DNA of 64,000 bases from the NCBI GenBank assembly GCA_005473895.2, contig SRJI02000010.1:1-64000 (forward strand). Direction: 5' to 3'. The DNA comes from Carideicomes alvinocaridis. Lineage in GTDB: Bacteria > Pseudomonadota > Alphaproteobacteria > Rhodobacterales > Rhodobacteraceae. The position numbers were made by a program, and so were the translations under genes. Within the stretch, counting starts at the first letter, position 1; each line of letters starts with the position of its first letter. The notes beneath the pieces are model-generated. The model was given only the letters and a program-made list of their open reading frames with translations, was not told the origin of the DNA and ran no database searches. This document shows positions 7,866-16,170 of this stretch, piece by piece.

Positions 7866-8369
7866 ATGCCGACGACTGAAACCTGGGCGCTGGTCTCCGA
7901 CGGGGTTAGGGCAAGGATCCTGCGGGGTCTCGACGACGCGCCGCCGGCGCCGGGGCCGCCTGCCGAGCTGATCGGCCGCAGCCGGTACCAGCACCTGCGG
8001 GCCTTCTACGCGCCCCCCGTCCCGGTGCAGGACGAGCCCGCGCGCGGGGCGGACGACGCCCCGGGCGCATCGCATCTCGCGCGGGACATGGTGGATTTCG
8101 GACGCCATGTCGCCGACCGGCTGGACAGCCATCGGATCGCGCGGGATTTCGGGCAGCTGGCGGTCTTCGTCACGCCGGAGATGCAGGCGGTGCTGCACCG
8201 GGAAATGTCGCGCGGGCTGCAGGGCACGGTCTTTCTCGAGAGCCGCGTGAACCTGATGCGCTTGAGCGAGGGTCCGCTGCGGGCGAGAGTGCAGCTGGAG
8301 ATCCGGACCCAGCGCGATCCCGGGGAGGCGCCGGCCAAGGGATCGATCCGGAGCAGCGGCCGGCATTGA
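7866..8369 (+). CDS. host attachment family protein
   Basis: A 167-aa protein of the PF10116 'host attachment' family. It shows ETWALVSDGVRARIL at the start, HLARDMVDFGRHVADRLD in the middle and FGQLAVFVTPEMQAVLHREM. The family resembles an eRF1-domain fold, and the name comes from early work on plant-associated bacteria; real activity is unproven. The ATG was chosen from GGGAGG at 7851-7856. The gene has a strong FNR box, and its TGA stop lies inside the next FNR box at 8366-8379. Confidence 0.8.
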   Translation: MPTTETWALVSDGVRARILRGLDDAPPAPGPPAELIGRSRYQHLRAFYAPPVPVQDEPARGADDAPGASHLARDMVDFGRHVADRLDSHRIARDFGQLAVFVTPEMQAVLHREMSRGLQGTVFLESRVNLMRLSEGPLRARVQLEIRTQRDPGEAPAKGSIRSSGRH

Positions 8370-8379
8370 GGATTGTCAA
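8366..8379 (+). promoter_or_regulatory. FNR-type box overlapping a stop codon
   Basis: TTGA-GGATTG-TCAA, both half sites perfect. The TGA at 8367-8369 ends the preceding gene. The -10-like CACACT at 8402-8407 (22-bp gap) puts a start point near 8414, ahead of the GTG at 8435. Confidence 0.65.
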
Positions 8380-8434
8380 TGCGGGGCGCGCCGGGACCGG
8401 CCACACTGGACAATGCTTGCCAGGGGGAACCGCC

Positions 8435-9343
8435 GTGATCGAACCGACCGAATGCAGGCTGTGCTGCCTTCCGGGTGCACGCTTGTGCCGGGTGATCCGG
8501 CAAAAGGCGCGCCTGTCCCACGAAGCGCAGAACGGCCACCGCCATGCATCCCGCGACGAGACGCTCTACGAGACCGGCACGCGGCCCGGCCTGATCGGAA
8601 TTCTCCGCAAGGGATTTCTCCGCCGGGAACGGCTGATGCGTGACGGCCGCAGGACGGTGCTGGGCCTCGTCGGCCCCGGCGGCGTGGTCGGGGAAATGCC
8701 CGGCCGGATCGCCTCCTATTCGCTCGAAGCGGCGACGGCCTGCGACATCTGCCTGTTTCCCGCGGGCTTTGCCAATCGCCTCGCCACCGCAGAGCCGGAC
8801 CTGCGCCGCGCCATCGCCGACGACCTGGCCGAGCAATACGACCTCGAACTCACCTTTGCCTGGCTGCGCGGGATCAGCCGCTGCGGCGACCGGGTGACCG
8901 CGTTCCTCGTCCTGGCGTCGGAGCTGATGCCCTCCGCCTTCCAGCCCGATGGCAGCGTCATCCTGAAAATTCCCCTCGCGCGGCGCGACTGGGCGGACCT
9001 GTGCAACACCACGGTCGAGTCGGTGAGCCGGCAGCTCTCCGACCTCTCCGCCCGCGGGCTGGTCGAAAGCCTCGGTGGCAAGCGCTACCGCCTGCCGGAT
9101 CTCGCGGCGCTGCGGGCGTCGGCCGGGCTCGACCAGGGGCTGCTCTGGCGCGGGCGCCGTGCCCGGATGACCGCCGTCAATGCGACTCCCTTGTCCGCCG
9201 TGTCATCTCCGCGGCACCGCACGCAGGCCATCCGGGCCGCGGCGGACGTCATGAGAGGAGTTTCGGAAGATGGCAAAGGACGAAACGCAAGTCGATGTGA
9301 AACGCGGGCCGACCGGGGCGCCGGCGACGCAACCCTCCGCTGA
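8435..9343 (+). CDS. Crp/Fnr regulator with Fnr-like cysteines and long C-terminal tail
   Basis: A 302-aa protein starting at GTG 8435 (AGGGGG at 8422-8427). The N-terminus has C-x2-C-C-x6-C, and a further Cys pair (CDIC) sits where E. coli Fnr has its fourth ligand, so a 4Fe-4S oxygen sensor is plausible. The effector domain is followed by an HTH with TTVESVSRQLSDL (E-S-V-S-R recognition helix). Homology to Fnr appears to end near residue 235. About 65 further residues run through the next FNR box and 74 bp into hsp20, which is unusual. The gene has its own FNR box, suggesting autoregulation. Either the tail is real or a frameshift or missing stop lengthens the frame. Confidence 0.75.
   Translation: MIEPTECRLCCLPGARLCRVIRQKARLSHEAQNGHRHASRDETLYETGTRPGLIGILRKGFLRRERLMRDGRRTVLGLVGPGGVVGEMPGRIASYSLEAATACDICLFPAGFANRLATAEPDLRRAIADDLAEQYDLELTFAWLRGISRCGDRVTAFLVLASELMPSAFQPDGSVILKIPLARRDWADLCNTTVESVSRQLSDLSARGLVESLGGKRYRLPDLAALRASAGLDQGLLWRGRRARMTAVNATPLSAVSSPRHRTQAIRAAADVMRGVSEDGKGRNASRCETRADRGAGDATLR
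9167..9180 (+). promoter_or_regulatory. FNR-type box before hsp20
   Basis: ATGA-CCGCCG-TCAA, one mismatch in the left half. It lies inside the C-terminal coding region of the Crp/Fnr gene, about 90 bp before the hsp20 start. A stretch of at least 20 bp around it is identical to the box before the nitroreductase gene at 17678. Confidence 0.55.
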
Positions 9344-9800
9344 CCCCTGGGGGCCGCTGACCTCCCTCCGGCACGAGATCGACCGCATGTTCGACGATTT
9401 CGGCTTTGGGGGGCTCGGCCGGCCGGGCCGGCACTGGGCCATGTTCCCAGCCCGGGCCGCGCTCGCGTTGCAGCCGGCCTCGGACCTCGTGGAGACCGAA
9501 GAGGGCTACCGGCTCAGCATGGAGCTGCCGGGCATGTCGGAGAAGGATGTCGAGATCAAGGTGACCGACGGCATGCTGACCCTGCGCGGCGAGAAGAGCG
9601 AGGAGCAGAAGGAGGAGAAGAAGGATTACCACATGAGCGAACGCCGCTTCGGATCCTTCCAGCGCAGTTTCACGCTGCCCCGGGGCGTGGATGCCGACAA
9701 GATCGGCGCGGCCTTCTCCGACGGGGTGCTGACCGTGACCCTGCCGAAATCGCAGGAAGCAAAGCAGAAGGAACGCCGGATCGAGGTCAGGAAGGGCTGA
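9270..9800 (+). CDS. Hsp20/alpha-crystallin small heat shock protein
   Basis: A 176-aa cytoplasmic chaperone that holds unfolding proteins. The alpha-crystallin domain spans about residues 68-170: ASDLVETEEGYRLSMELPGM, VTDGMLTLRGEK, SFQRSFTLPRGVDADKIGAAFSDGVLTVTLPK. The A-x-x-x-n-GVL motif is present as AAFSDGVL. The start has AGAGGAG 9 nt upstream. It overlaps the preceding Crp/Fnr frame by 74 bp. Its place between FNR-box genes suggests induction at low oxygen rather than, or in addition to, heat. Confidence 0.9.
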   Translation: MAKDETQVDVKRGPTGAPATQPSADPWGPLTSLRHEIDRMFDDFGFGGLGRPGRHWAMFPARAALALQPASDLVETEEGYRLSMELPGMSEKDVEIKVTDGMLTLRGEKSEEQKEEKKDYHMSERRFGSFQRSFTLPRGVDADKIGAAFSDGVLTVTLPKSQEAKQKERRIEVRKG

Positions 9801-9818
9801 CCGGGACGACCTCCGCGG

Positions 9819-9844
9819 GGGCCGGCGCCACGTGCGGCCGGCCC
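9819..9844 (+). terminator. GC-rich inverted repeat after hsp20
   Basis: GGGCCGGC, 10-nt loop, GCCGGCCC: a perfect 8-bp stem 19 bp after the hsp20 stop. It lacks a T-run, so it may be a weak or Rho-assisted terminator. Confidence 0.35.
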
Positions 9845-9953
9845 TCGTCATGAGGGGGCGGTGTCGCGCAAGCCCTTGCTCTGGCGGGAGGATCGCGGCG
9901 TCCGCGCGGCGCAGGACCCGGGCGCCCGCGGCGGCGGGACGCTCTGCCGCGAC

Positions 9954-9995
9954 TTGACGCGTATCAATGTGCGGGCCCCGCTGCGGGGGCATGGT
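9954..9995 (+). promoter_or_regulatory. FNR-type promoter of universal stress gene
   Basis: TTGA-CGCGTA-TCAA at 9954-9967, then 22 bp, then CATGGT at 9990-9995. It predicts a start near 10002, 28 nt before the ATG. Confidence 0.65.
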
Positions 9996-10029
9996 CGCGG
10001 CGACACTCTCAGCCAACGGAGCTTTGCGC

Positions 10030-10863
10030 ATGTCCCCCAAGACCCTTGCCCTGATCCTTTTCTCGGAAGACGAGGCCCGCTGGCTTCTTCCCGCCGCCGT
10101 GGAGCTGGCGAACCGCTACCGGGCGCATCTCGTCGGGCTTTGCCCCGGCCGCGAGATCATGCCCCGCAGCGGCGCCTACGCGGAATGGGACGGCACCGTG
10201 ATCACCATGCTGACGGATCAGGAGGCGAAGGAGCGCGAGGCGATCGCGAAACGCTTTGCCGATGCGACGCGGGCGCAGGATTTCGCCAGCGAGTTCCGCA
10301 CCGTCGAGCGTGCGGGCTACGGCGCGGAGACCTTCCTGCTGGGAAACCTGCGCGCCGCCGACATGGTCCTGGCCGGCCGCTGCGACGATCAGACATCGCC
10401 CCGGCAGAAGCGCCTGCTGGAGCAGGTGATCCGGCAAGCCGGCCGCCCGGTCCTCGTGCTGCCGCAATCGTGGACTCCGGGCGCGCTCGGGACGCACGTG
10501 CTGGTCGGCTGGAGCGACACGCGGGAGGCGACGCGCGCGGCGCATGACGCTCTGGCGATGGCAGGGCCGAAGGCGAAGATCGACATCCTTCATGCCGGCC
10601 CGGCCGGCGAGGAGCCGGCGACGGCCTACCGGCAGGACATGGCCGCCGCCTTCGACCGGCTGGGCCATGACGTGACGCTGCTCGAACGCGACGCGCCGGC
10701 GGGCGAGGCCGGGACCACGCTGATCGCGGTGGCGCGGGAGCGCGGCGCGGACATGATCGCGGTCGGCGCCTTCGGGCATTCGCGGGCCTACGACTTCGTC
10801 ATCGGCGCGGTCTCCCATTACCTGCTGGAAAGCGCGACCCTTCCGGTCCTGTTCTCAAAATGA
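10030..10863 (+). CDS. universal stress protein (double-domain type)
   Basis: A 277-aa protein. The first half (TLALILFSEDEARWLLPAAVELANRY) is a degenerate UspA domain. The second half has the clear UspA pattern HVLVGWSDTREATRAAHDAL and ends with GADMIAVGAFGHSRAYDFVIGAVSHYLL. This is the G-x(2)-G-x(9)-G-(S/T) ATP-type loop in altered form, where GAFGHSR replaces GxxGxGS. The ATG at 10030 lies after the predicted FNR-dependent start; the longer in-frame ATG at 9967 would overlap the box. Cytoplasmic stress or energy-sensing role by family; the ligand is unknown. Confidence 0.85.
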   Translation: MSPKTLALILFSEDEARWLLPAAVELANRYRAHLVGLCPGREIMPRSGAYAEWDGTVITMLTDQEAKEREAIAKRFADATRAQDFASEFRTVERAGYGAETFLLGNLRAADMVLAGRCDDQTSPRQKRLLEQVIRQAGRPVLVLPQSWTPGALGTHVLVGWSDTREATRAAHDALAMAGPKAKIDILHAGPAGEEPATAYRQDMAAAFDRLGHDVTLLERDAPAGEAGTTLIAVARERGADMIAVGAFGHSRAYDFVIGAVSHYLLESATLPVLFSK

Positions 10864-10961
10864 CGCATGTGGCGGCGCGCCGGGCGCGACGGGCCGTCCA
10901 TGGCTGCCGCGTGGCGGCGGGCGCCGCCGGGGTCCGCTCTCCGGCGGCGATTTCGCGCGGG

Positions 10962-11003
10962 ATGATCGCCGTCAATTCGTGCCGTGTGCGGGCCACCTAT
11001 GAT
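10962..11003 (+). promoter_or_regulatory. FNR-type promoter of DUF883-like gene
   Basis: ATGA-TCGCCG-TCAA at 10962-10975, 22 bp, then a good -10 TATGAT at 10998-11003. Predicted start near 11010; gene ATG at 11037. Confidence 0.65.
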
Positions 11004-11036
11004 CGCCCGGCATGAGACCCTCAAGAGGACGCTACG

Positions 11037-11357
11037 ATGGCAGAACAACATGACGGCGCGGCACGGCTCGAATCCGAGGTGGAGGAAATCCGCCGGAAGG
11101 TGACCCAGATGGGCGACCAGGTCGCGCGGATGGGGCGGCAACGGCTCAGGCATCTCGAGACGGAGCTCTCCGACCTGGGCGAAGACGTCGCCGAGGAGGG
11201 CCGCGAGGTCCTGCACCAGATCAACCGCCGGCTCTGGAAGATCGAGCGCAAGGTCGAGCGGAACATCCGCAGCCATCCCGGCGAATGGATGGCGGGCGCC
11301 ATCGGGATCGTCGGGATCGCCGCCGCGCTCGGGCTCGTCCTGCGTCACCGGGAATGA
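11037..11357 (+). CDS. DUF883/ElaB-YqjD-like membrane-anchored coiled-coil protein
   Basis: A 106-aa protein: a charged helical region rich in Glu/Arg (residues 1-80, likely coiled coil) followed by one transmembrane helix (MAGAIGIVGIAAALGLVL) and a short basic tail (RHRE). This is the layout of DUF883 proteins such as YqjD/ElaB, which bind ribosomes and anchor them to the inner membrane in stationary phase. AAGAGGA precedes the ATG. It sits behind its own FNR-type promoter. Confidence 0.75.
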   Translation: MAEQHDGAARLESEVEEIRRKVTQMGDQVARMGRQRLRHLETELSDLGEDVAEEGREVLHQINRRLWKIERKVERNIRSHPGEWMAGAIGIVGIAAALGLVLRHRE

Positions 11358-11488
11358 CGCCCGGAGCGGCGTCGCGCGGGGCCGGGCCCGTTCCGCCCTG
11401 TGGCGGCTGATCGACCGCTGCGGCGGGGGCGGGGGTCGGCCTGCGAAACGGGCAGCCCCAGGCAGATCGGCCAGCCGGGCGGCCGGGA

Positions 11489-11530
11489 TTGACGGATATC
11501 AATTTTCGCGCCGGGGAAACCGGCTAGCCA
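11489..11530 (+). promoter_or_regulatory. FNR-type promoter of bactofilin-like gene
   Basis: TTGA-CGGATA-TCAA at 11489-11502 with perfect half sites, 22 bp, then a weak -10 TAGCCA at 11525-11530. The ATG is at 11572. Confidence 0.6.
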
Positions 11531-11571
11531 GAAGCAGCCATTGCGAAAGCATCCATTGCGGAGGTCGGCCC

Positions 11572-12738
11572 ATGCCGCGTCATCTCGTTCCCGGATTACT
11601 CCTTGCCAGTCTTCTCGCCCTGGCCTCCGCCGCCGGGGCCGAGCCCCTGACCGCCGGGCGCGACATGTTCCTGGCCGGGCCGGATGCGGCGGGCACGCCC
11701 TCTGCGCCACGCGACCTCTTCGCGGCGGGCTTCAACGTGTCGCTCGGCAATGCCGTGGCCGAGGACGCCCATATCGCGGGCTTTTCCGTCGCCTCCTCGG
11801 GGCGGGTCGCGGGCGATCTCTATGCCGCAGGGGGCAGTATCAGGATCGGCGCCCCGGTGGGTGGAGACCTGTCGGCCCTCGGCTTCTCGGTCGAGACGGG
11901 GCAGGGCGCGGAGGTCAGCGGCAATGCCCGGCTCTCGGGCGGCACCGTGCGGGTCGCGGCACCGGTGCGCGGCGCGCTGATGGCCTCGGGGGGCGAGGTC
12001 GCGCTGGCGGCCCCCGTCGATGGCGATGTCTGGATCGCGGCCGAGCGGATGCGCTTCGACGAGGGCGCGACGATCGGGGGCACCCTGACCTATGCCGCGC
12101 CGGAACGGTTCGACATCCCCGAGACGGTGATCCCCGCCGACCGGGTGCGCTACGAACCGCTCGAGCACGAGGTGATGCGGGACGCGGCGGACCACTGGGA
12201 CCGAGACTGGCCCATGCCCGGCCCGCTTTCCGTGGCCTTCGGTGCCCTCGTGGTGCTGGCCTTCCTCGCGCTGCTGGGGGCGCTGCTGCTGACGCTGGCG
12301 CCCCGGCAGGTCGAGGCCGCACGCCTGCGGGCCATGGCGCGGCCCGGCATGACGCTGCTGTTCGGCGTGATCGGCCTGTCGGCGCTGTTCGGCCTGGTGC
12401 CGGTGGCGATCATGGCGGTGATCGGGATCCCGTTCCTGCCCTTCATTCTTCTGGGCCTCGTGGTGGTCTGGACCCTGGGCTACCTGCTGGGGGCCTATGC
12501 GCTCGCCGTGCGCGTGCTCGACGCCTTCCGGGAGGATGACCGCGAGCATGGGCCATGGCTGAGGCTGGGGGCGATGATGCTGGGCATCGCGCTGCTGGCG
12601 CTGGTCAACTTCGTGCCGGTGCTGGGGTGGATGGCCAACTTCGCCGTCGCGCTGCTGGGGATCGGGGCCATGACCTCCCTCCTGACGGATCGGCTAAGCC
12701 CGCGACCGGCCCGGGCGGAGCCGCCGCGCGCCGGATGA
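11572..12738 (+). CDS. polymer-forming (bactofilin-like) membrane protein
   Basis: A 388-aa protein. Residues 1-23 form a signal peptide ending in AGA. Residues about 45-175 are short hydrophobic repeats with Gly turns (VAGDLYAAGGSIRIGAPVGGDLSALG, and so on) of the bactofilin-type beta-helix. From about residue 215 there are four hydrophobic helices (LALLGALLLTLAP, GLVPVAIMAVIGIPFLPFILLGLVVVW, MLGIALLALVNFVPVLGWM, and so on). The helix-rich C-terminus with a periplasmic-side beta-helix suggests an envelope scaffold. The exact role is unknown. GGAGG precedes the ATG; FNR-type promoter upstream. Confidence 0.75.
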   Translation: MPRHLVPGLLLASLLALASAAGAEPLTAGRDMFLAGPDAAGTPSAPRDLFAAGFNVSLGNAVAEDAHIAGFSVASSGRVAGDLYAAGGSIRIGAPVGGDLSALGFSVETGQGAEVSGNARLSGGTVRVAAPVRGALMASGGEVALAAPVDGDVWIAAERMRFDEGATIGGTLTYAAPERFDIPETVIPADRVRYEPLEHEVMRDAADHWDRDWPMPGPLSVAFGALVVLAFLALLGALLLTLAPRQVEAARLRAMARPGMTLLFGVIGLSALFGLVPVAIMAVIGIPFLPFILLGLVVVWTLGYLLGAYALAVRVLDAFREDDREHGPWLRLGAMMLGIALLALVNFVPVLGWMANFAVALLGIGAMTSLLTDRLSPRPARAEPPRAG

Positions 12739-12786
12739 TCGGCGGGGCGGCGCCCTCGTGGCCGAAGGCCCGGCGGACCGGGGCAT

Positions 12787-12828
12787 TTGACCTTGGTCAA
12801 CGAAGCGGTGACTGCGCCCGGCTATCCT
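12787..12828 (+). promoter_or_regulatory. FNR-type promoter of ABC/HlyD export operon
   Basis: TTGA-CCTTGG-TCAA at 12787-12800, 22 bp, then TATCCT at 12823-12828: the clearest class-II layout in the series. The predicted start near 12835 leaves a leader of about 220 nt before the ATPase gene. Confidence 0.7.
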
Positions 12829-12860
12829 GAGAAGCGGGCGCATGTGCGGAGAGAGAGACG

Positions 12861-13061
12861 GTGGCGCTGACAGTCACGAGCCATGGGGCGAAGGCGACGG
12901 GGTGCTCTGCCTTTCGGGCGCGCCTTCCGAAAGGGGTGCCGCTGATGCGTCGCGGGGGCGGAGCAGCAGACCCGTTCGTCCAACCCGCCGGACGGAACAG
13001 AGCGCGAACCTCCTGGCGCACAGCCGGAGGGCCGGCGATGGCGGGCAGGGCGACCCCATGA
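12861..13061 (+). CDS. possible small leader ORF (66 aa)
   Basis: GTG-initiated frame beginning 26 nt after the predicted transcription start and ending in an ATGA overlap with the ATPase start, which would allow translational coupling. The product is Arg/Ala/Gly-rich and has no recognisable domain. In GC-rich DNA such frames arise by chance. It may equally be untranslated leader. Confidence 0.2.
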   Translation: MALTVTSHGAKATGCSAFRARLPKGVPLMRRGGGAADPFVQPAGRNRARTSWRTAGGPAMAGRATP

Positions 13062-13783
13062 CCGAGGCCGCTGCAACGCAGCCCGTCTTTCGGGCCGAGG
13101 GCCTGACCAAGGTCTATGGCGAGGGCAGCACGGCCGAGGTCCGGGCGCTCGACGCCGTCGACCTGTCGCTGCCCGAGGGCGAGCTCGTGGTGCTGCTCGG
13201 CCCCTCTGGAAGCGGCAAGTCCACGCTGCTGAACATCCTCGGCGGGCTCGACCATGCCAGCGGCGGCCGCGCCTGGTTCCGCGGCACCGAGCTGACCGCG
13301 ATGACCGACCGCCAGCTCACCCGCTACCGGCGCGATCATGTCGGCTTCGTCTTCCAGTTCTACAACCTCGTGCCCAGCCTGACGGCGCGCGAGAACGTGG
13401 AACTCGTGACCGACGTAGCGACCCATCCGCTGCCCGCCGAGGAGGCGCTGGCGCTGGTGGGTCTTTCCGCGCGGACGGATCATTTCCCGGCGCAGATGTC
13501 GGGGGGCGAGCAGCAGCGCGTGGCCATCGCCCGCGCCATCGCCAAGCGGCCCGGCGTGCTGCTCTGTGACGAGCCCACCGGTGCGCTGGACAGCCGGACC
13601 GGCACCACGGTCCTCGCCGCGCTCGACGAGGTCAATGCGCGGTTCGGCACCACCACTCTGGTCATCACCCACAACGCGGGCATCCGGCGGATGGCCCATC
13701 GCGTGATCCGTTTCCAGGACGGGCGCGTGGTCGAGGTCTCGGTCAACGACACGCGTGTTCCGGCGGCGGAGATATCGTGGTGA
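13058..13783 (+). CDS. ABC transporter ATP-binding protein (MacB/LolD type)
   Basis: A 241-aa ATPase with Walker [10 protein letters not shown]-loop [14 protein letters not shown], signature [19 protein letters not shown], Walker [13 protein letters not shown] and H-loop VITHN. The EPTGALD and QFYNL sequences are those of the LolD/MacB/FtsE subgroup that drives FtsX-type permeases (mechanotransmission) rather than transmembrane channels. The start is the ATG at 13058; the frame extends upstream but without homology. It overlaps the permease gene by 7 bp. Operon: ATPase, permease, HlyD. Confidence 0.9.
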   Translation: MTEAAATQPVFRAEGLTKVYGEGSTAEVRALDAVDLSLPEGELVVLLGPSGSGKSTLLNILGGLDHASGGRAWFRGTELTAMTDRQLTRYRRDHVGFVFQFYNLVPSLTARENVELVTDVATHPLPAEEALALVGLSARTDHFPAQMSGGEQQRVAIARAIAKRPGVLLCDEPTGALDSRTGTTVLAALDEVNARFGTTTLVITHNAGIRRMAHRVIRFQDGRVVEVSVNDTRVPAAEISW

Positions 13784-16146
13784 AGCTGCACGCGCTGGAC
13801 CGGAAGCTGCTGCGCGACGTCTGGCGCCTGAGGGCGCAGGCGCTGGCCATTGCGCTGGTCCTCGGCTGCGGCGTCGCCATTTTCCTCACCGCGTTCGGCA
13901 TGGTGGGCGCGCTGGAGGCGACGCGCGCCGAATATTACGCCGAGCAGCGCTTTGCCGATATCTTCGCCTCGGCCCGCCGGGCGCCCAACGCGCTGCTGGG
14001 CGAGATGGCCGAGATCGACGGGGTGCGCGCGGTGGAGGGACGCGCGACCGGCTGGGCGGTGCTGGACCTGCCGGGCCGCGCGGCGGCCGCCTCGGGCCGG
14101 ATCCTGTCGCTGCCGCCGGAGGGCGCGCGCATCAACGTGCCGTTGCTGGTCGAGGGGCGCCTGCCCGACCCGGATGCCGACCGCGAGGTCGCGGTGACCG
14201 CGCGCTTTGCCGCCGCCTCGGGGCTGCGGCCGGGCGACAGCTTTGCCGCCATCGTCGAGGGCCACCGCCTGGAGCTCGTGATCACCGGCGCCGTGCGCAC
14301 GCCGGAATTCATCTACGCGCTGCCGCCCGGCGGGCTGATGCCCGATGACGAGGGCTTTGCCGTGATCTGGATGCCCGAGCGCGCGGCGGCCTCGGCCCTG
14401 GGGCTGAGTGGCGCCTTCAACGACGTGGCGCTGACCCTGCGGCGCGGGGCCGACCCGGCGGCGGTGATCGAGGCGGTGGACCGGATCCTTAGCCCCTGGG
14501 GCGGGTCCGGTGCGCATGAGCGCGACCTTCAGACGAGCCACGCCTTCATCGACGCCGAGATCTCGCAGCTCCGGTCCATGGCGGTGGTCCTGCCGCCGGT
14601 GTTTTTCGGGATTGCCGCCTTCCTGGTGAACATCGTGCTGGGCCGGATCGTGGCGCTGGAACGGGCCGAGATCGGGCTGCTCAAGGCGCTGGGCTACCGC
14701 AACCGGGAAATCGCGGTGCATTACCTGGCCATGGCGGGTCTGATCGCAGTGGCGGGCACGCTGATCGGCTGGGGCGCCGGGACGTGGCTGGCCCGCGGAA
14801 TGGCGGGGCTTTACGCGCGGTTCTACGACTTTCCCTGGCTGGTGCGCCCCGAGGGCTGGGACAGCTATGCCTGGTCGGGGCTGATCGGGTTGGCGGCGGC
14901 AAGCCTGGGCGCGCTGCGCTCGGCGCTCGCGGCGGCAAGGCTGGCCCCGGCCGTGGCGATGGCGCCGCCCGCGCCGCCGCGGTTCCGCCGCAGCATCGTC
15001 GACCGCGCGGCGGAGCGGCTGAACCTGTCGCAGCCCGGCATGATGGTGCTGCGCGGCTTGCTGCGCTGGCCGCTGCGCGCGGCGATGACGTCGCTCGGGC
15101 TGGCCTTCGGGGTGGCGATCCTCGTCGCCTCCAGCTTCATGACCGATGCGCTGGACCGGGTGATCGACATCGCCTTCTTCCGCACCTTCCGCCAGCACGC
15201 GACGCTCGCGCTCGCCGGGGAGACGCCGCTGGGGGTGACGCTCGACGCCGCGCACCTGCCCGGCGTGCTGCGGGCCGAGCCGCAATACGACCTGCCGGTG
15301 ACACTCCGGCACGGGCACCTTTCAAAGCGACTGGCGCTCAATGCCCGCCCGCCCGGAGGAGAGCTGATGCGCGTGCTCGACACCTCCGACCGGCCGGTCG
15401 AATTGCCGCCCGAGGGGATGCTGATCTCGCGCCAGCTGGCCGATCAGCTTTCGCTGGTGGTGGGAGACATGGTCCTGGTGGAGCCCTCCGAGCGCAGCGG
15501 CGAAGGGTTCGAGGTGCCGGTCGCGGCGGTGACCGGGCAATATCTGGGCCTTGGCGCCTACATGGATCTCGACGCGCTGTCCGCCCGGCTGCGGCAGGCG
15601 CCGCGGGTCACCTCCGTCTCGCTGGCGCTGGACCCGGCGGCGCTGCCCGAATTCCGCGCGGCGACCAAGCAGGTGCCGCGCCTGGCCTTCGTGATCATGC
15701 TGCACGAGGTGCGCGACAGTTTCCGCGACACGATTTCCGAGAATGTGGGCCGCAACACCCTTCTGTTCGTGACCATCGCCGTGCTGATCACCGTGGGGGT
15801 CGCCTATAACGGCGCGCGCATCCAGCTGTCGGAGCGGGCGCGCGAATTGGCGAGCCTGCGGATCCTCGGCTTCACCCGCTCCGAGGTCTCCTTCGTCCTG
15901 CTGGGCGAGACGGCGGTGCTGGCGCTGCTCGCGCAGCCGCTGGGCTGGGCCATCGGATCGGGCATCGCGGTGCTGATGGTGAACGGGTTCGACAGCGATC
16001 TCTACCGAGTCCCGCTGGTCCTGACCCCCGCCAATTTCGCCACCGCGAGCCTCGTCACGCTCGGGGCCACCGCCGCCGCGGCGCTCCTGGTGCGCCGCCG
16101 TGTCGACCGGTTCGACCTCGTCTCCGTCCTCAAGACACGGGAATGA
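13777..16146 (+). CDS. FtsX-like ABC transporter permease
   Basis: A 789-aa inner-membrane protein. It has an N-terminal helix ([21 protein letters not shown]), a large periplasmic domain (about 45-265), three helices of the first FtsX domain, and a central helix ([16 protein letters not shown]). A second periplasmic domain follows, then the C-terminal FtsX domain with [20 protein letters not shown]. The duplicated FtsX layout is typical of large four-plus-four helix permeases of the MacB superfamily. It starts at GTG 13777 overlapping the ATPase stop. Substrate unknown; with the HlyD partner it probably exports a lipid, peptide or small molecule across the envelope. Confidence 0.85.
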   Translation: MVKLHALDRKLLRDVWRLRAQALAIALVLGCGVAIFLTAFGMVGALEATRAEYYAEQRFADIFASARRAPNALLGEMAEIDGVRAVEGRATGWAVLDLPGRAAAASGRILSLPPEGARINVPLLVEGRLPDPDADREVAVTARFAAASGLRPGDSFAAIVEGHRLELVITGAVRTPEFIYALPPGGLMPDDEGFAVIWMPERAAASALGLSGAFNDVALTLRRGADPAAVIEAVDRILSPWGGSGAHERDLQTSHAFIDAEISQLRSMAVVLPPVFFGIAAFLVNIVLGRIVALERAEIGLLKALGYRNREIAVHYLAMAGLIAVAGTLIGWGAGTWLARGMAGLYARFYDFPWLVRPEGWDSYAWSGLIGLAAASLGALRSALAAARLAPAVAMAPPAPPRFRRSIVDRAAERLNLSQPGMMVLRGLLRWPLRAAMTSLGLAFGVAILVASSFMTDALDRVIDIAFFRTFRQHATLALAGETPLGVTLDAAHLPGVLRAEPQYDLPVTLRHGHLSKRLALNARPPGGELMRVLDTSDRPVELPPEGMLISRQLADQLSLVVGDMVLVEPSERSGEGFEVPVAAVTGQYLGLGAYMDLDALSARLRQAPRVTSVSLALDPAALPEFRAATKQVPRLAFVIMLHEVRDSFRDTISENVGRNTLLFVTIAVLITVGVAYNGARIQLSERARELASLRILGFTRSEVSFVLLGETAVLALLAQPLGWAIGSGIAVLMVNGFDSDLYRVPLVLTPANFATASLVTLGATAAAALLVRRRVDRFDLVSVLKTRE

Positions 16147-16170
16147 TCCCATGCACAGACGCACGCGCCT

